Below are positions 26,447 through 37,911 of a stretch of DNA of 64,000 bases, one piece after another. The position numbers were made by a program, and so were the translations under genes. Every line of letters starts with the position of its first letter. Positions within the stretch are counted from its first letter, which is position 1. The notes beneath the pieces were generated by a model. The model saw only the letters and a list, made by a program, of their open reading frames with translations, was not told where the DNA came from and did no database searches. Source of the stretch: Mycobacteroides franklinii (GTDB lineage: Bacteria > Actinomycetota > Actinomycetes > Mycobacteriales > Mycobacteriaceae); contig NZ_MAFQ01000005.1 in NCBI RefSeq assembly GCF_002013895.1, positions 62,001 to 126,000 of the forward strand, given 5' to 3'.

Positions 26447-27450
26447 AGTTTCAGGTACCTTTCCGCGTTGCCCGAAGTGAGACTTGCCAGCTCGTCACCG
26501 GGAATCGGGAGGCACCGCAGGAACTCGGCTCCTGCGGTGCTGGAGCGATAGGGGTGGTCCACCGAGTACATCAGCCGATCGATACCGACGACATCGCGTG
26601 CACACATGAACGGTGCGGTGGTGAAGTAACCGCTCGTTGTCAGCACGAAGTGGTCCAGGAAGTACTCACTGACCGGACGTGCCAGCCCGGTGACCTTCTG
26701 CTGAAGCCCGTCCTCCGCACGAAACAGGCCGAAGGGCAGGAACTCTCCAAGGTGGCCAACGATTAAGCGCAGCGCGGGGTGCCGATCGAAGACTCCCGAG
26801 ACGATGATGCGCAGACAGTGCAATCCTAGTTCGGCATGCCATGCCCACGCCGCAGTGGATAGGAAATAGCCGCTGCCTTCGGCAAGTCCGGCGGTGTAGA
26901 CGTCACGCACAACCCGGGGCGGTGGCGTCGGGTGCAGGTAGAGCGGTACGTCCAGTTCGGAGGCCGCTTCGAAGATGGGTGTGTACCGCCGGTCGTCTAA
27001 GAAGGAACCGCCCTCGGTACCGTTGAGAAACCCGCCCACACAACCTAATTGGGTCACCCCGCGGTGCAACTCGGAGGCGGCCCCTTCCGGATCCCTGAGC
27101 GCTAGGTTGGCGAACATGCAAAACCGGTCCGGGTGACGTCGGGTCGCCGCGAACGCTGCGTCATTGGCGTCACGCACTAGGGAGGTGGCGTCGGCGGGCG
27201 CCAACCGGTGTTGTGCGCCCGAGGCCAGCGAGAGCACCTGGACGTCCACGCCACCCGCATCCATGGCCGCGATGCGTTGTTCGTCGAGGTCTAGCAGTGC
27301 GGCTCGCAATGCTGGTGCCTTGGCCGCAGCGGGCATGAACGGCCCTACGGCATCCCAGTGCTCGGGGGTGGTGAAATGCTCTTCGAGGGTAATGACCCGG
27401 ACGGTGAGCTCATGGCTGCTCGCCGGCGAGGATCGCACCGTGAGTGTCAT
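26443..27450 (-). CDS. amidohydrolase-2 decarboxylase (gamma-resorcylate type)
   Basis: A 335-residue TIM-barrel metalloenzyme of the amidohydrolase-2/ACMSD superfamily. Predicted metal and catalytic residues are Glu23/His25 (TLEEHF), His173 (YLHP), His233 (VGHLGE) and Asp298 (SVDHPY), the pattern of non-oxidative decarboxylases such as gamma-resorcylate decarboxylase. That enzyme acts on 2,6-dihydroxybenzoate; the pyridine analogue would be 2,6-dihydroxynicotinate, fitting the other genes. ATG 27450 has GGGAGACC upstream. It is first in a six-gene coupled operon reading to 20499. Hydrolase rather than decarboxylase activity cannot be excluded. Confidence 0.85.
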   Translation of the reverse strand: MTLTVRSSPASSHELTVRVITLEEHFTTPEHWDAVGPFMPAAAKAPALRAALLDLDEQRIAAMDAGGVDVQVLSLASGAQHRLAPADATSLVRDANDAAFAATRRHPDRFCMFANLALRDPEGAASELHRGVTQLGCVGGFLNGTEGGSFLDDRRYTPIFEAASELDVPLYLHPTPPPRVVRDVYTAGLAEGSGYFLSTAAWAWHAELGLHCLRIIVSGVFDRHPALRLIVGHLGEFLPFGLFRAEDGLQQKVTGLARPVSEYFLDHFVLTTSGYFTTAPFMCARDVVGIDRLMYSVDHPYRSSTAGAEFLRCLPIPGDELASLTSGNAERYLKL

Positions 27451-27532
27451 TGGTCTCCCAGCTCAGATCGGGTGGTGAGGTCACCGCTGCTGCGATGCCC
27501 CCTCTGTTTTCGCTCATGGTCGGGTGTTCAGG

Positions 27533-27552
27533 CATCAGTCATCTGACTGATG
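27533..27552. promoter_or_regulatory. palindromic operator, copy 2
   Basis: CATCAGTCA-TC-TGACTGATG, a perfect 9-bp inverted repeat, in the divergent promoter between the decarboxylase operon (minus) and the old-yellow-enzyme gene (plus). It matches copy 1 at 15739-15760 in both arms and spacing. Its position argues that the OYE starts downstream of it, at GTG 27585. Confidence 0.8.
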
Positions 27553-27584
27553 GTCGCGGCAGCCAGCCGGTGCACAATCGGCAA

Positions 27585-28703
27585 GTGCCTCTCCTCTTCG
27601 AGCCGCTGCGGCTGCGTGATGTGACGATTCCGAATCGGGCGTGGATGTCGCCGATGTGTCAGTACTCTGCAGCCGCGACAGGCCCTGACATAGGTGTTCC
27701 GACGAGCTGGCACAAGACGCATCTGGTGAGCCGAGCCGTTGGAGGCTCGGGACTGATCATCACCGAGGCGACATCGGTGAGTTCCGAGGGCCGGTTATCG
27801 CCCTATGACACCGGGATCTGGAATTCTGCTCAGGAGGAGGCGTGGGCGGGGATCGTCACCGCCATCGCGGGATGCGGTGTCGTGCCGGGCATACAGCTCG
27901 GGCACGCCGGACGTAAGGCATCGACCGTGGCCCCATGGGATGGGCACCGATCGGTAGACCCCTCGGATCCCTTGGCCTGGAAGACGATCGGGCCCACCGA
28001 CCAGCCGTATGGGGACTTCGAGCCGCCCCGCGCCGCGACGACCGAGGACATCGGCAAAATCATCGATGACTATGTCGCGGCCAGCGAGCGGGCGCTGCGT
28101 GCCGGATTCCGCGTGTTGGAGATTCACGCCGCTCACGGCTACATACAGCACCAGTTCCTTTCAGCAGCAAGTAATACGCGTGACGACGAATACGGCGGCG
28201 ATTTCACTCGACGGGTCAGGCTCACCCTCGACACGGTGGAGGCGGTGCGCAGCGCGTGGCCGGAGCATCTGCCCCTGATCGTGCGGGTTTCTGCCACCGA
28301 TTGGGCCACCGATCAGCCCGGGCTGGAGGTCGGTAGCTGGACGGCAGATCAGACGGTCGAATTGGCGAAGCTGCTCAGTGCGCGCGGTGTCGATCTGCTG
28401 GACGTCTCCACGGGCGGCAATGTGCCCGGCGTGCGTATCCCCGTCGGGCCCGGATACCAGGTGCCGTTCGCGCGGCGGGTGCAGCAGGAGACCGAACTCC
28501 CGGCGGCGGCCGTGGGCCTCATCAGTGCTCCGGCACAGGCCGAGGCGATTTTGACCGAGGGTGACGCTGTCGCGGTGTTCCTCGCGCGCGAGCTACTGCG
28601 CGACCCGTACTGGCCGCGTCGTGCCGCCAGAGAGCTTGGGGGAGTGATCAATCCGGCAGTTCCCCGGCAATACGAGCGCGGCTATCCTGCCGGACGCCCG
28701 TAG
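27585..28703 (+). CDS. old-yellow-enzyme family NADH:flavin oxidoreductase
   Basis: A 372-residue FMN TIM-barrel ene-reductase of the YqjM/NamA type. It has the N-terminal RVT/NRAWMSPMCQYSA segment with the class-specific Cys, the HAAHGYIQHQFLS active-site region with His pair, and a C-terminal FMN-phosphate site (AVFLARELLRDP). GTG 27585 is chosen because VPLLFEPLRLRDV is the family N-terminus; the frame is open upstream through the operator, and GTG 27570 is an alternative. No clear Shine-Dalgarno is visible. It probably reduces an activated C=C bond of a ring-cleavage or hydroxylated intermediate in the island's pathway. Confidence 0.85.
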   Translation: MPLLFEPLRLRDVTIPNRAWMSPMCQYSAAATGPDIGVPTSWHKTHLVSRAVGGSGLIITEATSVSSEGRLSPYDTGIWNSAQEEAWAGIVTAIAGCGVVPGIQLGHAGRKASTVAPWDGHRSVDPSDPLAWKTIGPTDQPYGDFEPPRAATTEDIGKIIDDYVAASERALRAGFRVLEIHAAHGYIQHQFLSAASNTRDDEYGGDFTRRVRLTLDTVEAVRSAWPEHLPLIVRVSATDWATDQPGLEVGSWTADQTVELAKLLSARGVDLLDVSTGGNVPGVRIPVGPGYQVPFARRVQQETELPAAAVGLISAPAQAEAILTEGDAVAVFLARELLRDPYWPRRAARELGGVINPAVPRQYERGYPAGRP

Positions 28704-28751
28704 CTGCGGGAAGTGATGTGCGGCCAGCAGGCGTCTGCTCGTTGCAGCCTC

Positions 28752-29687
28752 TCAGATGCCCGAGTATTCGTCGAGAGCCTCTGCGGCGCAACGGCGCCCG
28801 ACCTCGATCACCTCGGTGGCGCGATGAAAGTCGAGACTGCGGCTGACGCTGCGCGGAACCTCGATGAGAACATCCGGCGGATGCGAGGCGAGTTGCATGC
28901 GGGCAAGTTGTGACTGCATGACCTCGATGGTCCGGTTCATCACTTCGAAGCTCGTCAGTTTCGCGGCGGGATCTGGTTGGCCGGCCGCCTCGGTGCCGTC
29001 GGTTTCGAACAGCGCCGAGGTGCTGCGCAGCAGCCGGTTCAACCACTCCGTCGTCACGCGCGGTTCACGAGGCTCGGGGTCCAAGGGCGGCGCCGGGGCA
29101 CGTACTTCTTCGCCGCCGCTGAGGCTTACCGCCACTCGCAGCTCGGCGTGCACCCCGGCCAGCGGCGCAACCGCCATCAGATCGAGAACGCCGCCGTCAG
29201 CCAGCACCCGGCCGTCGAGCACGTGCGGAGAGATCATTCCGGGGATCGCGATGGATGCGCGGATGGCGGCGGCCAATGAGCCGCGCTGCAGCCATACCGA
29301 CTTGCCGGCGATCAAGTCGGTCGCGACCGCGGTAAACGGGATCGGCAGGTCTTCGATGGCGACATCGCCGAGTAGCTCACGCACCACGTCCAGAATCTTC
29401 TCCGCGCGGAAGAAGCCGGGACTGGTCCACGTCGGGTCCAGGAGCCTGAGCACCGCCCGCTGCGTCAACGACGTTGCCCACGAGGTGAATCCGTCGAGCG
29501 CCCCGGCCGCTTCCAGGCCACCCACCAGCGCACCCATCGAGGATCCCGAGATCCCGGAGATCTCGAAGCCACGTTCACGCAGTTCCTGGATCACACCGAT
29601 ATGCGCATAGCCGCGGGCACCGCCCGCACCCAGCGCCAGCGCGATCTTGGTGCCGGACTCGCCTGTGCTCGCCTCGTCAGTCATCAC
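28752..29687 (-). CDS. patatin-like (RssA-type) phospholipase
   Basis: A 311-residue patatin-family protein distinct from the one at 4076. Visible are the oxyanion hole GAGGARGYAHIG, nucleophile GISGSSMGALVGG and the catalytic Asp in LADGGVLDLM. The C-terminal third is unlike classical patatins and resembles RssA/YchK-type bacterial proteins. Starts at ATG 29687 or the adjacent Met. It is monocistronic with its 3' end facing the OYE gene. Likely a cytoplasmic acyl hydrolase or regulator of lipid turnover. Confidence 0.86.
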   Translation of the reverse strand: MMTDEASTGESGTKIALALGAGGARGYAHIGVIQELRERGFEISGISGSSMGALVGGLEAAGALDGFTSWATSLTQRAVLRLLDPTWTSPGFFRAEKILDVVRELLGDVAIEDLPIPFTAVATDLIAGKSVWLQRGSLAAAIRASIAIPGMISPHVLDGRVLADGGVLDLMAVAPLAGVHAELRVAVSLSGGEEVRAPAPPLDPEPREPRVTTEWLNRLLRSTSALFETDGTEAAGQPDPAAKLTSFEVMNRTIEVMQSQLARMQLASHPPDVLIEVPRSVSRSLDFHRATEVIEVGRRCAAEALDEYSGI

Positions 29688-29741
29688 CTCAATCTTGGCA
29701 AGACCACGGCAATGTATCCAGGTGAGGTCTGTGACACCTGG

Positions 29742-30509
29742 CTATGGGCGTGCGTGGGGGTCCGAGGCGTTGAGTGTCGCGACGACTTGGGCGTAGTCGC
29801 CGCGCGCCTCCCCATAGCGCAGGAACTTGACCTGCTCCACCTGGATCTCGGTGGCATCCGGCTGAGTCTCCAGCAGGCTGATGACCTCGTCGATGAAATC
29901 CTTCAAGGGCATTGCGAAGTCGCTGTCTTGTTGCCCCGGCGTGAGATCGGTGCGAACTGCGGGGGGTTGCAGTTCCTTGACCTCGACGCGGGTGTCTGCG
30001 AGCTGTAGCCGGATCGATTCGCTGAGCATGTGGATGGCGGCCTTGGACGCGTTGTAGCTGGGGGTGACCCTGAGCGGCGCGAAGGCCAATCCGGATGACA
30101 CGGTGACAATGGTGGAGTGAGGCTGATTCTGTAGGTGCTCGATGAAGTTGGCGATCAAGCGAATAGGTCCGAGCACGTTCGTTGTGACGATGTCCTCGGC
30201 CGACTGCAGGAACGACTCGGGATGATGCCAATCTTCGACGCGCATGATCCCGGCCATCGCGACGAGGACATTCAGGGTGGGGTGGTCGGCAAGCACTTGT
30301 TGTGTCGCGGTGCGAATACTCACCGGATCGGCCACGTCGATCTGCACCGCCGAGATGTCGGGGTGTTCGGCGCGGATCTGATCCAGTAGTTCGGTACGGC
30401 GGCCGCCGACTATCACGGTGTTGCCCTTGCTCTGCAAGGCCAAGGCCAGTTCCAAGCCGATCCCGCTGGTGGCTCCGGGGATGAACACTGTGTTGCCCGA
30501 GATCTTCAT
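29742..30509 (-). CDS. short-chain dehydrogenase (DltE-like)
   Basis: A 255-residue classical SDR. It has the NAD(P) motif GATSGIGLELA, the NNAG-equivalent VAMAG, catalytic Ser in VTVSSGLAF and YNASKAAIHM for the Tyr-x3-Lys pair. The N-terminus MKISGNTVFIPGATSG and overall pattern resemble DltE-like oxidoreductases. ATG 30509 is chosen because the 25 codons upstream run through the operator. It is divergent from the TetR gene at 30600 across a perfect palindrome, so it is the probable repressed target. Confidence 0.88.
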   Translation of the reverse strand: MKISGNTVFIPGATSGIGLELALALQSKGNTVIVGGRRTELLDQIRAEHPDISAVQIDVADPVSIRTATQQVLADHPTLNVLVAMAGIMRVEDWHHPESFLQSAEDIVTTNVLGPIRLIANFIEHLQNQPHSTIVTVSSGLAFAPLRVTPSYNASKAAIHMLSESIRLQLADTRVEVKELQPPAVRTDLTPGQQDSDFAMPLKDFIDEVISLLETQPDATEIQVEQVKFLRYGEARGDYAQVVATLNASDPHARP

Positions 30510-30530
30510 CGTCGGCCTCCCACTTCGATT

Positions 30531-30575
30531 ATGTGTACGTACCGTACATATAAGTAATGTACGGTACGTACACAT
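30531..30575. promoter_or_regulatory. 45-bp perfect inverted repeat (TetR operator)
   Basis: Left arm ATGTGTACGTACCGTACAT (30531-30549), spacer ATAAGTA, right arm its exact 19-bp reverse complement (30557-30575). Each arm itself contains a GTAC-rich near-palindrome, so two TetR dimers could bind. It lies between the SDR start (30509) and the TetR start (30600) and should control both. Confidence 0.88.
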
Positions 30576-30599
30576 AGTTGGCAAGAAGGGGAGGCGGCG

Positions 30600-31205
30600 G
30601 TGACCACTGCGGCACGCGGCACGGCGAAACGGCCTCGTCGGGGGCGTCGGCCTGCGGATGAAGTGCGCGACGAGGTGCTTCAGGCGGCGGGCGACCTGTT
30701 ATTTGACGAAGGGATCAGCGGGTTCACCATCGATAAGGTCGCTGCCCTCTCCGGTGCCAGCAAGATGACGATCTACAAGTGGTGGCCGTCCAAGGGGGCT
30801 CTCGCGCTCGACGGCTACTTCCGGAAGGTCGAACCGGAACTGAGCTTCCCGGACAGTGGAGACATCGAGCGCGACCTGCGCACGCAGATGCGGGCCTTTC
30901 TCGGCATCATTCGGGATTCGGCCGGTGGCCGGATCATCGGCGAACTCATTGGGCAGGCCCAGATCGATCCCGAGCTCAAAGATGCCTTCTTGCAAAGGTA
31001 TTCGGGGCCGCGTCGAGCTCTTGCTGTTGCGGCGATACGCCGGGCACAGGAACGAGATCAGCTCAGTGCCGGTGCGGACCCGGAGGTTGTCGTGGATCAG
31101 TTGTGGGGTGCCTGTTACCACCGGCTACTGATCCCTGACCAACCGCTGACGGAGGGCTTCGTGGATGCCTTGTTGGACAATCTGCTCGGCGGAATCAGAG
31201 TGTGA
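30600..31205 (+). CDS. TetR/AcrR-family repressor
   Basis: A 201-residue TetR regulator. The N-terminal HTH is FTIDKVAALSGASKMTIYKWWPSKGAL, preceded by a basic arm (AKRPRRGRRPADEV). The C-terminal domain is of the TetR_C_11-like type. The start is GTG 30600 with AAGGGGAGG just upstream. The operator palindrome lies 25 bp upstream, so autorepression and repression of the divergent SDR are expected. No ligand can be inferred beyond the SDR's likely hydrophobic substrate. Confidence 0.9.
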   Translation: MTTAARGTAKRPRRGRRPADEVRDEVLQAAGDLLFDEGISGFTIDKVAALSGASKMTIYKWWPSKGALALDGYFRKVEPELSFPDSGDIERDLRTQMRAFLGIIRDSAGGRIIGELIGQAQIDPELKDAFLQRYSGPRRALAVAAIRRAQERDQLSAGADPEVVVDQLWGACYHRLLIPDQPLTEGFVDALLDNLLGGIRV

Positions 31206-31249
31206 GGAATACGGGAATAAGTCCGGCAGATCTGTCGGTTTGACGCCAT

Positions 31250-31681
31250 ATGCCACGTCAGTTCACCGAAGCAGAACGCCAGGAGTTCCTCGAGGCGAAG
31301 CACATCGCCGTGTTGTCGGTTGCGGCCGATAACGGACGCCCGCCCGCCAGCGTGCCGATCTGGTACGACTACACGCCCGGCGGAAACATTCGGATCAACA
31401 CCAGCGCGGGCAATCGAAAGGCTCGGCTGATAGAGCAGGCGGGCGCGATAACGCTGACGGTGCAGCACGAGGAGCCGCCGTACCAGTACGTCATCGTAGA
31501 GGGGACGGTCGTCGATACGGAGCGGCCGGCGCCGGCCGAGCCGCGGGAGACAATCGCCATCCGCTATCTCGGTGAGGAAGCCGGGCGGGAGTTCGCGCGT
31601 GGTTACGACAACGCCGATACCGTCCTGTTCACCGTCCGTCCCGATCGCTGGTTCACCGCGGACTTCTCGGGCGAGCTGTAA
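31250..31681 (+). CDS. pyridoxamine-5'-phosphate-oxidase-fold protein
   Basis: A 143-residue split-barrel flavin/F420-type protein. The beta-barrel signature HIAVLSVAADNGRPPASVPIWYDYTPGG is typical of mycobacterial PPOX/FDOR members, followed by IRINTSAGNRKARLIEQAGAITLTV. Such proteins bind FMN, F420 or haem; the cofactor cannot be read here. It follows the TetR gene by 44 bp and may share its transcript. Its 3' end faces the CsoR-family gene with a 15-bp gap. Confidence 0.83.
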   Translation: MPRQFTEAERQEFLEAKHIAVLSVAADNGRPPASVPIWYDYTPGGNIRINTSAGNRKARLIEQAGAITLTVQHEEPPYQYVIVEGTVVDTERPAPAEPRETIAIRYLGEEAGREFARGYDNADTVLFTVRPDRWFTADFSGEL

Positions 31682-31696
31682 GCCCGAGCCGCGGCG

Positions 31697-34834
<3,138 letters not shown>

Positions 34835-34838
<4 letters not shown>

Positions 34839-35278
34839 GCGGCTTTCACCAGACAGGAGGTCTGGGCGTGATGTCCGTCCGCGGACCGCTCGTCTTCGAG
34901 CACGCCGTTCACCGTGATCCGGCATCCGAGAACAGAGCTATCGCCTTGTGCCACAACGCTGGCGATCACGGCCGGAACGGTGGTTTCGATCGTGTACGCC
35001 CAGGGCAGAGTGACGAAGTGCTCCTGTCGAGGCACAGCGTTCTCATCCAGGTAGTTCACCGCACCGGTGGTGCCGCTGGGACCGTAGATCTCGTATCGCA
35101 CTCGCTTGATCGTGGAAGACACCAATGGTTCCGCGCTGCTGCCGGTGGCGGAAAAGATCGGCTCTGACCCGAATGCGCCACGCAGGTGATTCACGGAGAT
35201 TGCACCGAGACCAACCGCGGACGCGATAACCACCGGAACCCACGTTCGCTTCAACACGGTAACTATTGCTATGTGCAC
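34835..35278 (-). CDS. mmpS: MmpS-family membrane protein
   Basis: A 147-residue MmpS protein: one N-terminal transmembrane helix (RTWVPVVIASAVGLGAISV), the RLRG-like NHLRGAFGSE segment, then a periplasmic beta-domain with YEIYGPSGTTGAVNYLDENAVPR, all typical of the family. Its stop overlaps the mmpL start. The start is uncertain: GTG 35278 gives the usual length, but GTG 35320 and GTG 35257 are also open and none has a clear Shine-Dalgarno. It acts with MmpL as an export accessory. The upstream region holds two CsoR-type operators. Confidence 0.87.
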
Positions 35279-35372
35279 GCTCCCGACCGCCTTTCTGCTG
35301 TATATCAAGTGTTTTCGCACGATGCCGAAGGCTGCTCAGGCAGGGTCGCTCGTGGCCTGTAAATACAAATAC

Positions 35373-35390
35373 TATACCCCCTACGGTATA
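35373..35390. promoter_or_regulatory. CsoR/CstR-type operator (one mismatch)
   Basis: TATACCC-CCTA-CGGTATA, the same pattern as 32001-32018 with one mismatch in the right arm. It lies upstream of mmpS in the mmpS/dsbA-like divergent promoter region. Confidence 0.7.
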
Positions 35391-35427
35391 TTCCTCTCAC
35401 GGATCCATCTCGGACCTGTCCTGGCGG

Positions 35428-35443
35428 ATACCTCGGGGGGTAT
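35428..35443. promoter_or_regulatory. CsoR/CstR-type operator, dsbA-like side
   Basis: ATACC-TCGGGG-GGTAT, a perfect ATACC-N6-GGTAT site, 39 bp from the previous one and about 95 bp upstream of the plus-strand gene at 35538. Two sites in one divergent region suggest independent control of each direction. Confidence 0.7.
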
Positions 35444-35537
35444 GGTATGAATGAAGCGAAATGAACCTGCGCGCTGACGCTCTTGCTGTCGTGGTTCCTG
35501 GTGTCAGTCATGTTTTCACAGTGATCGGAGATGCCGC

Positions 35538-36158
35538 ATGTCAACAGGTAGCGTTGCAGCACAAGGCAATACATTTGACGTAAGAATCTGGCTCGATCCG
35601 GTGTGCCCGTTCTCCTGGAACACCGCGCGGTGGCTGGATACGGTGGCGGCCCAGTCCGGTCTGCTGGTCGACTGGCAGCTGATGAACCTTGCGGTATTGA
35701 ACGAGGGCAGGGAGTTGCCGCCCGCGCAGCAGGCACGCATGCGCGACTCACGCCAGGTGGGACGCCTCATGGCCGGCATTCATCGTGAGCTGGGGCAGCG
35801 CGGCCTGCATAGGGCGTATTTCGCCTTCGGCAGGCTGTATTTCGACGAGTCGCTCCCCGTCGGGGAGAAGCTTGCGGATGGTGTGTTGGCGGCGGTGACG
35901 CCTCTGACGACGACAAGCGAATCATTGTCGGACACCACATTGGATGAGCTCGTCCGCAGCTCCCATGAGGCGGGGCAGTGCGCGCTGGGCGATGTCGGCG
36001 GCAGTCCGCTCGTGCAGCTGCAAGGACGCACGTTCTTCGGCCCGGTCCTGACGTCCGTGCCGGATCGTGACACCGCGCAGACGCTGTTCGACGCGATCAG
36101 CGGGCTCGCCAGGGTTTCGGAGTTCACTCAGCTGCAGCGCCCGCGCCCAGCCCACTAA
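35538..36158 (+). CDS. DsbA-like mycothiol-dependent oxidoreductase (monothiol CPFS)
   Basis: A 206-residue cytoplasmic DsbA/FrnE-fold protein with no signal peptide. The N-terminal active site is WLDPVCPFSWNTARWL, corresponding to the CPWC centre of the M. tuberculosis Rv2466c mycothiol-dependent nitroreductase family, but here with Ser in place of the second Cys, so one-Cys chemistry. A helical insertion follows and GGSPLVQLQG with a cis-Pro completes the fold. It begins the plus-strand arm of the CstR-like regulon. A role handling persulfidated or mixed-disulfide mycothiol is plausible but unproven. Confidence 0.83.
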   Translation: MSTGSVAAQGNTFDVRIWLDPVCPFSWNTARWLDTVAAQSGLLVDWQLMNLAVLNEGRELPPAQQARMRDSRQVGRLMAGIHRELGQRGLHRAYFAFGRLYFDESLPVGEKLADGVLAAVTPLTTTSESLSDTTLDELVRSSHEAGQCALGDVGGSPLVQLQGRTFFGPVLTSVPDRDTAQTLFDAISGLARVSEFTQLQRPRPAH

Positions 36159-36216
36159 GAGCGGGCAATCAAGTCCACGAAGCCAGTGGCTTTTCTAGGA
36201 AAAAGGAGTGCAGATC

Positions 36217-37380
36217 ATGAAGAAGATCGTCATCCTGGGTGCCGGAATCGGCGGCCTGAGCGTGATCAACGAAATCCGCCAATCCGGCGTATCACTCGAC
36301 GACGTGGACATCACGGTCGTGGACGAGGATTTTTCGCATTTCCTCGGTTTTACCTTGCCCTGGGTTATGCGGGGCTGGCGTGACGCGACGAGCGTGCCGA
36401 TTCGGCCCAGCACCGAGGCGTTGTCGGGGATAACCACCATCACGGGTTCCGTTGCCGGCATCGACCCCGACGCGCACACGGTAACCCTGGCCGACTCGTC
36501 GATCCTGCACTTCGATGCCCTGGTGATCGCCACCGGTGCCCGCAATGCGCTCGACAAGGTGCCGGGTCTGAGTGAAGCAGCCGACCGGGGTGACGCGGTG
36601 CACTACTACGGAGTCGCGGCAGCAGGTGATGCGCGGCGCGCGTTGGCGAATTTCTCGGGAGGCAAGCTTGTCTTCCTGGTGACCTCGCAGCCGTATCGCT
36701 GTCCGGTGGCTCCCTACGAGGGCGCCCTGCTGGCGTCGGATCTCCTGCGTGAGAAGGACATACGATCAGGCGTAGAAATCAGCGTGTACACCCCGGAAAC
36801 ACACCCCATGCCCTCGGCGGGTCCCTATGCGGGACCGCAGCTGGTGCAGCTGCTCAAGGACAACGGCATTGCCTTCCACGGTGAACACTCCACCGAACGC
36901 ATCGACCCGGACAACAAGGTTGTCGTATTCGGTGACGGGACCACCGTGAGTTTTGACTTGCTGGTTTTCGTGCCGCCGCACGAGCCGTCGGTCACCATCG
37001 ACGCCGCGGGATGGATCGGCGTCGATGCTCAGACCATGCAAACCCCGTACGAGGGGATCTGGGCAATCGGTGACACCGCGACGGTGACCTCGCCCTCCGG
37101 GCGGCCGCTGCCGAAGGCCGCCATCTTCGCCAAGAATGGCGCGAAGGCCGCGGCCCGCAACGTATTGCACTATCTCGGTGAGTCAGATAGCGGCGCCGCC
37201 CTCTCGGGGTTGGGGTATTGCTACATCGACACTGGCCAGCACCACGCGGCTCAGGGTAAGGGCGACTTCTTCACCCTGCCCCACCCCGCGATCACCCTCA
37301 CCGAACCATCCACGGGCCAGCATGACGACAAGCAGGATGAGGAATCCCAGTGGCGTGACATGTGGGAGAAGACAACCTGA
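36217..37380 (+). CDS. sulfide:quinone reductase-like flavoprotein
   Basis: A 387-residue FAD oxidoreductase of the SQR/FCSD type. The N-terminal FAD motif is ILGAGIGGLSVINEI, and IWAIGDTAT is the C-terminal FAD motif. Two cysteines sit where the SQR redox pair would be: Cys162 (QPYRCPVAPYEG) and Cys335 (GLGYCYIDTG). They could form the persulfide-bearing disulfide that oxidises sulfide and reduces quinone. ATG 36217 is chosen over GTG 36208 because AAAGGAG (36203-36209) sits correctly upstream. It follows the DsbA-like gene by 58 bp and precedes a small membrane protein and DoxDA. Confidence 0.85.
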   Translation: MKKIVILGAGIGGLSVINEIRQSGVSLDDVDITVVDEDFSHFLGFTLPWVMRGWRDATSVPIRPSTEALSGITTITGSVAGIDPDAHTVTLADSSILHFDALVIATGARNALDKVPGLSEAADRGDAVHYYGVAAAGDARRALANFSGGKLVFLVTSQPYRCPVAPYEGALLASDLLREKDIRSGVEISVYTPETHPMPSAGPYAGPQLVQLLKDNGIAFHGEHSTERIDPDNKVVVFGDGTTVSFDLLVFVPPHEPSVTIDAAGWIGVDAQTMQTPYEGIWAIGDTATVTSPSGRPLPKAAIFAKNGAKAAARNVLHYLGESDSGAALSGLGYCYIDTGQHHAAQGKGDFFTLPHPAITLTEPSTGQHDDKQDEESQWRDMWEKTT

Positions 37381-37411
37381 CGGTGTCGTCGGCGCTGCTA
37401 GTATCCGGGAT

Positions 37412-37792
37412 ATGCCGCTGGCACAACGCAAGCCGAACGCGGTAGCGCGCCGTCGGTGGCTGATCCCCCTATTGCTAGTCGGCGTCCTGTTTTCGCTGGC
37501 ACTCGTACACTGCCCTAAAGGTATTGCCGCACTGACTCATACGGCCGCATCGAGTTCCAGTGCGGATATTGTCGGCGCGGATGCGTGCGCCACCGCCGAT
37601 GCCATTCTGGTCGACAATGCGGCACACACTGTCCTTCCGTCACTGGCGATGCCGACGGTTGTCATCGCGTTCAATGGCCTACCAGCCCACAGCGTCATCA
37701 CCTTCTCGCGCGGCTCACCCGGAAACGTGAATCCCCTTGCAGCACCGGATGGTCGATCACTCTTATGTCGGATCGGCGTGATTCGGCGCTGA
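37412..37792 (+). CDS. small membrane or secreted protein with cysteines
   Basis: A 126-residue protein not recognised by family. It has a basic N-terminus, one strong transmembrane or signal segment (WLIPLLLVGVLFSLALVHC) with a Cys at its end that could be a lipidation or anchor site, and two further Cys (GADACATAD and SLLCRIG). It is 31 bp after the SQR-like gene and upstream of the DoxDA gene, so probably part of the sulfur-stress operon. An extracytoplasmic role near the quinone-linked enzymes is only a guess. Confidence 0.6.
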   Translation: MPLAQRKPNAVARRRWLIPLLLVGVLFSLALVHCPKGIAALTHTAASSSSADIVGADACATADAILVDNAAHTVLPSLAMPTVVIAFNGLPAHSVITFSRGSPGNVNPLAAPDGRSLLCRIGVIRR

Positions 37793-37911
37793 TCCGCGTC
37801 GTCCTCATTGCACTCGTCAACATTGGCTGCCGCTGCGTGCTGCCCTCATCAAGGGTGGGCGCGAGCGTGCTGTTCCCGCTAGTTCAATCCCAAGACTTTG
37901 AGGTCGACACC

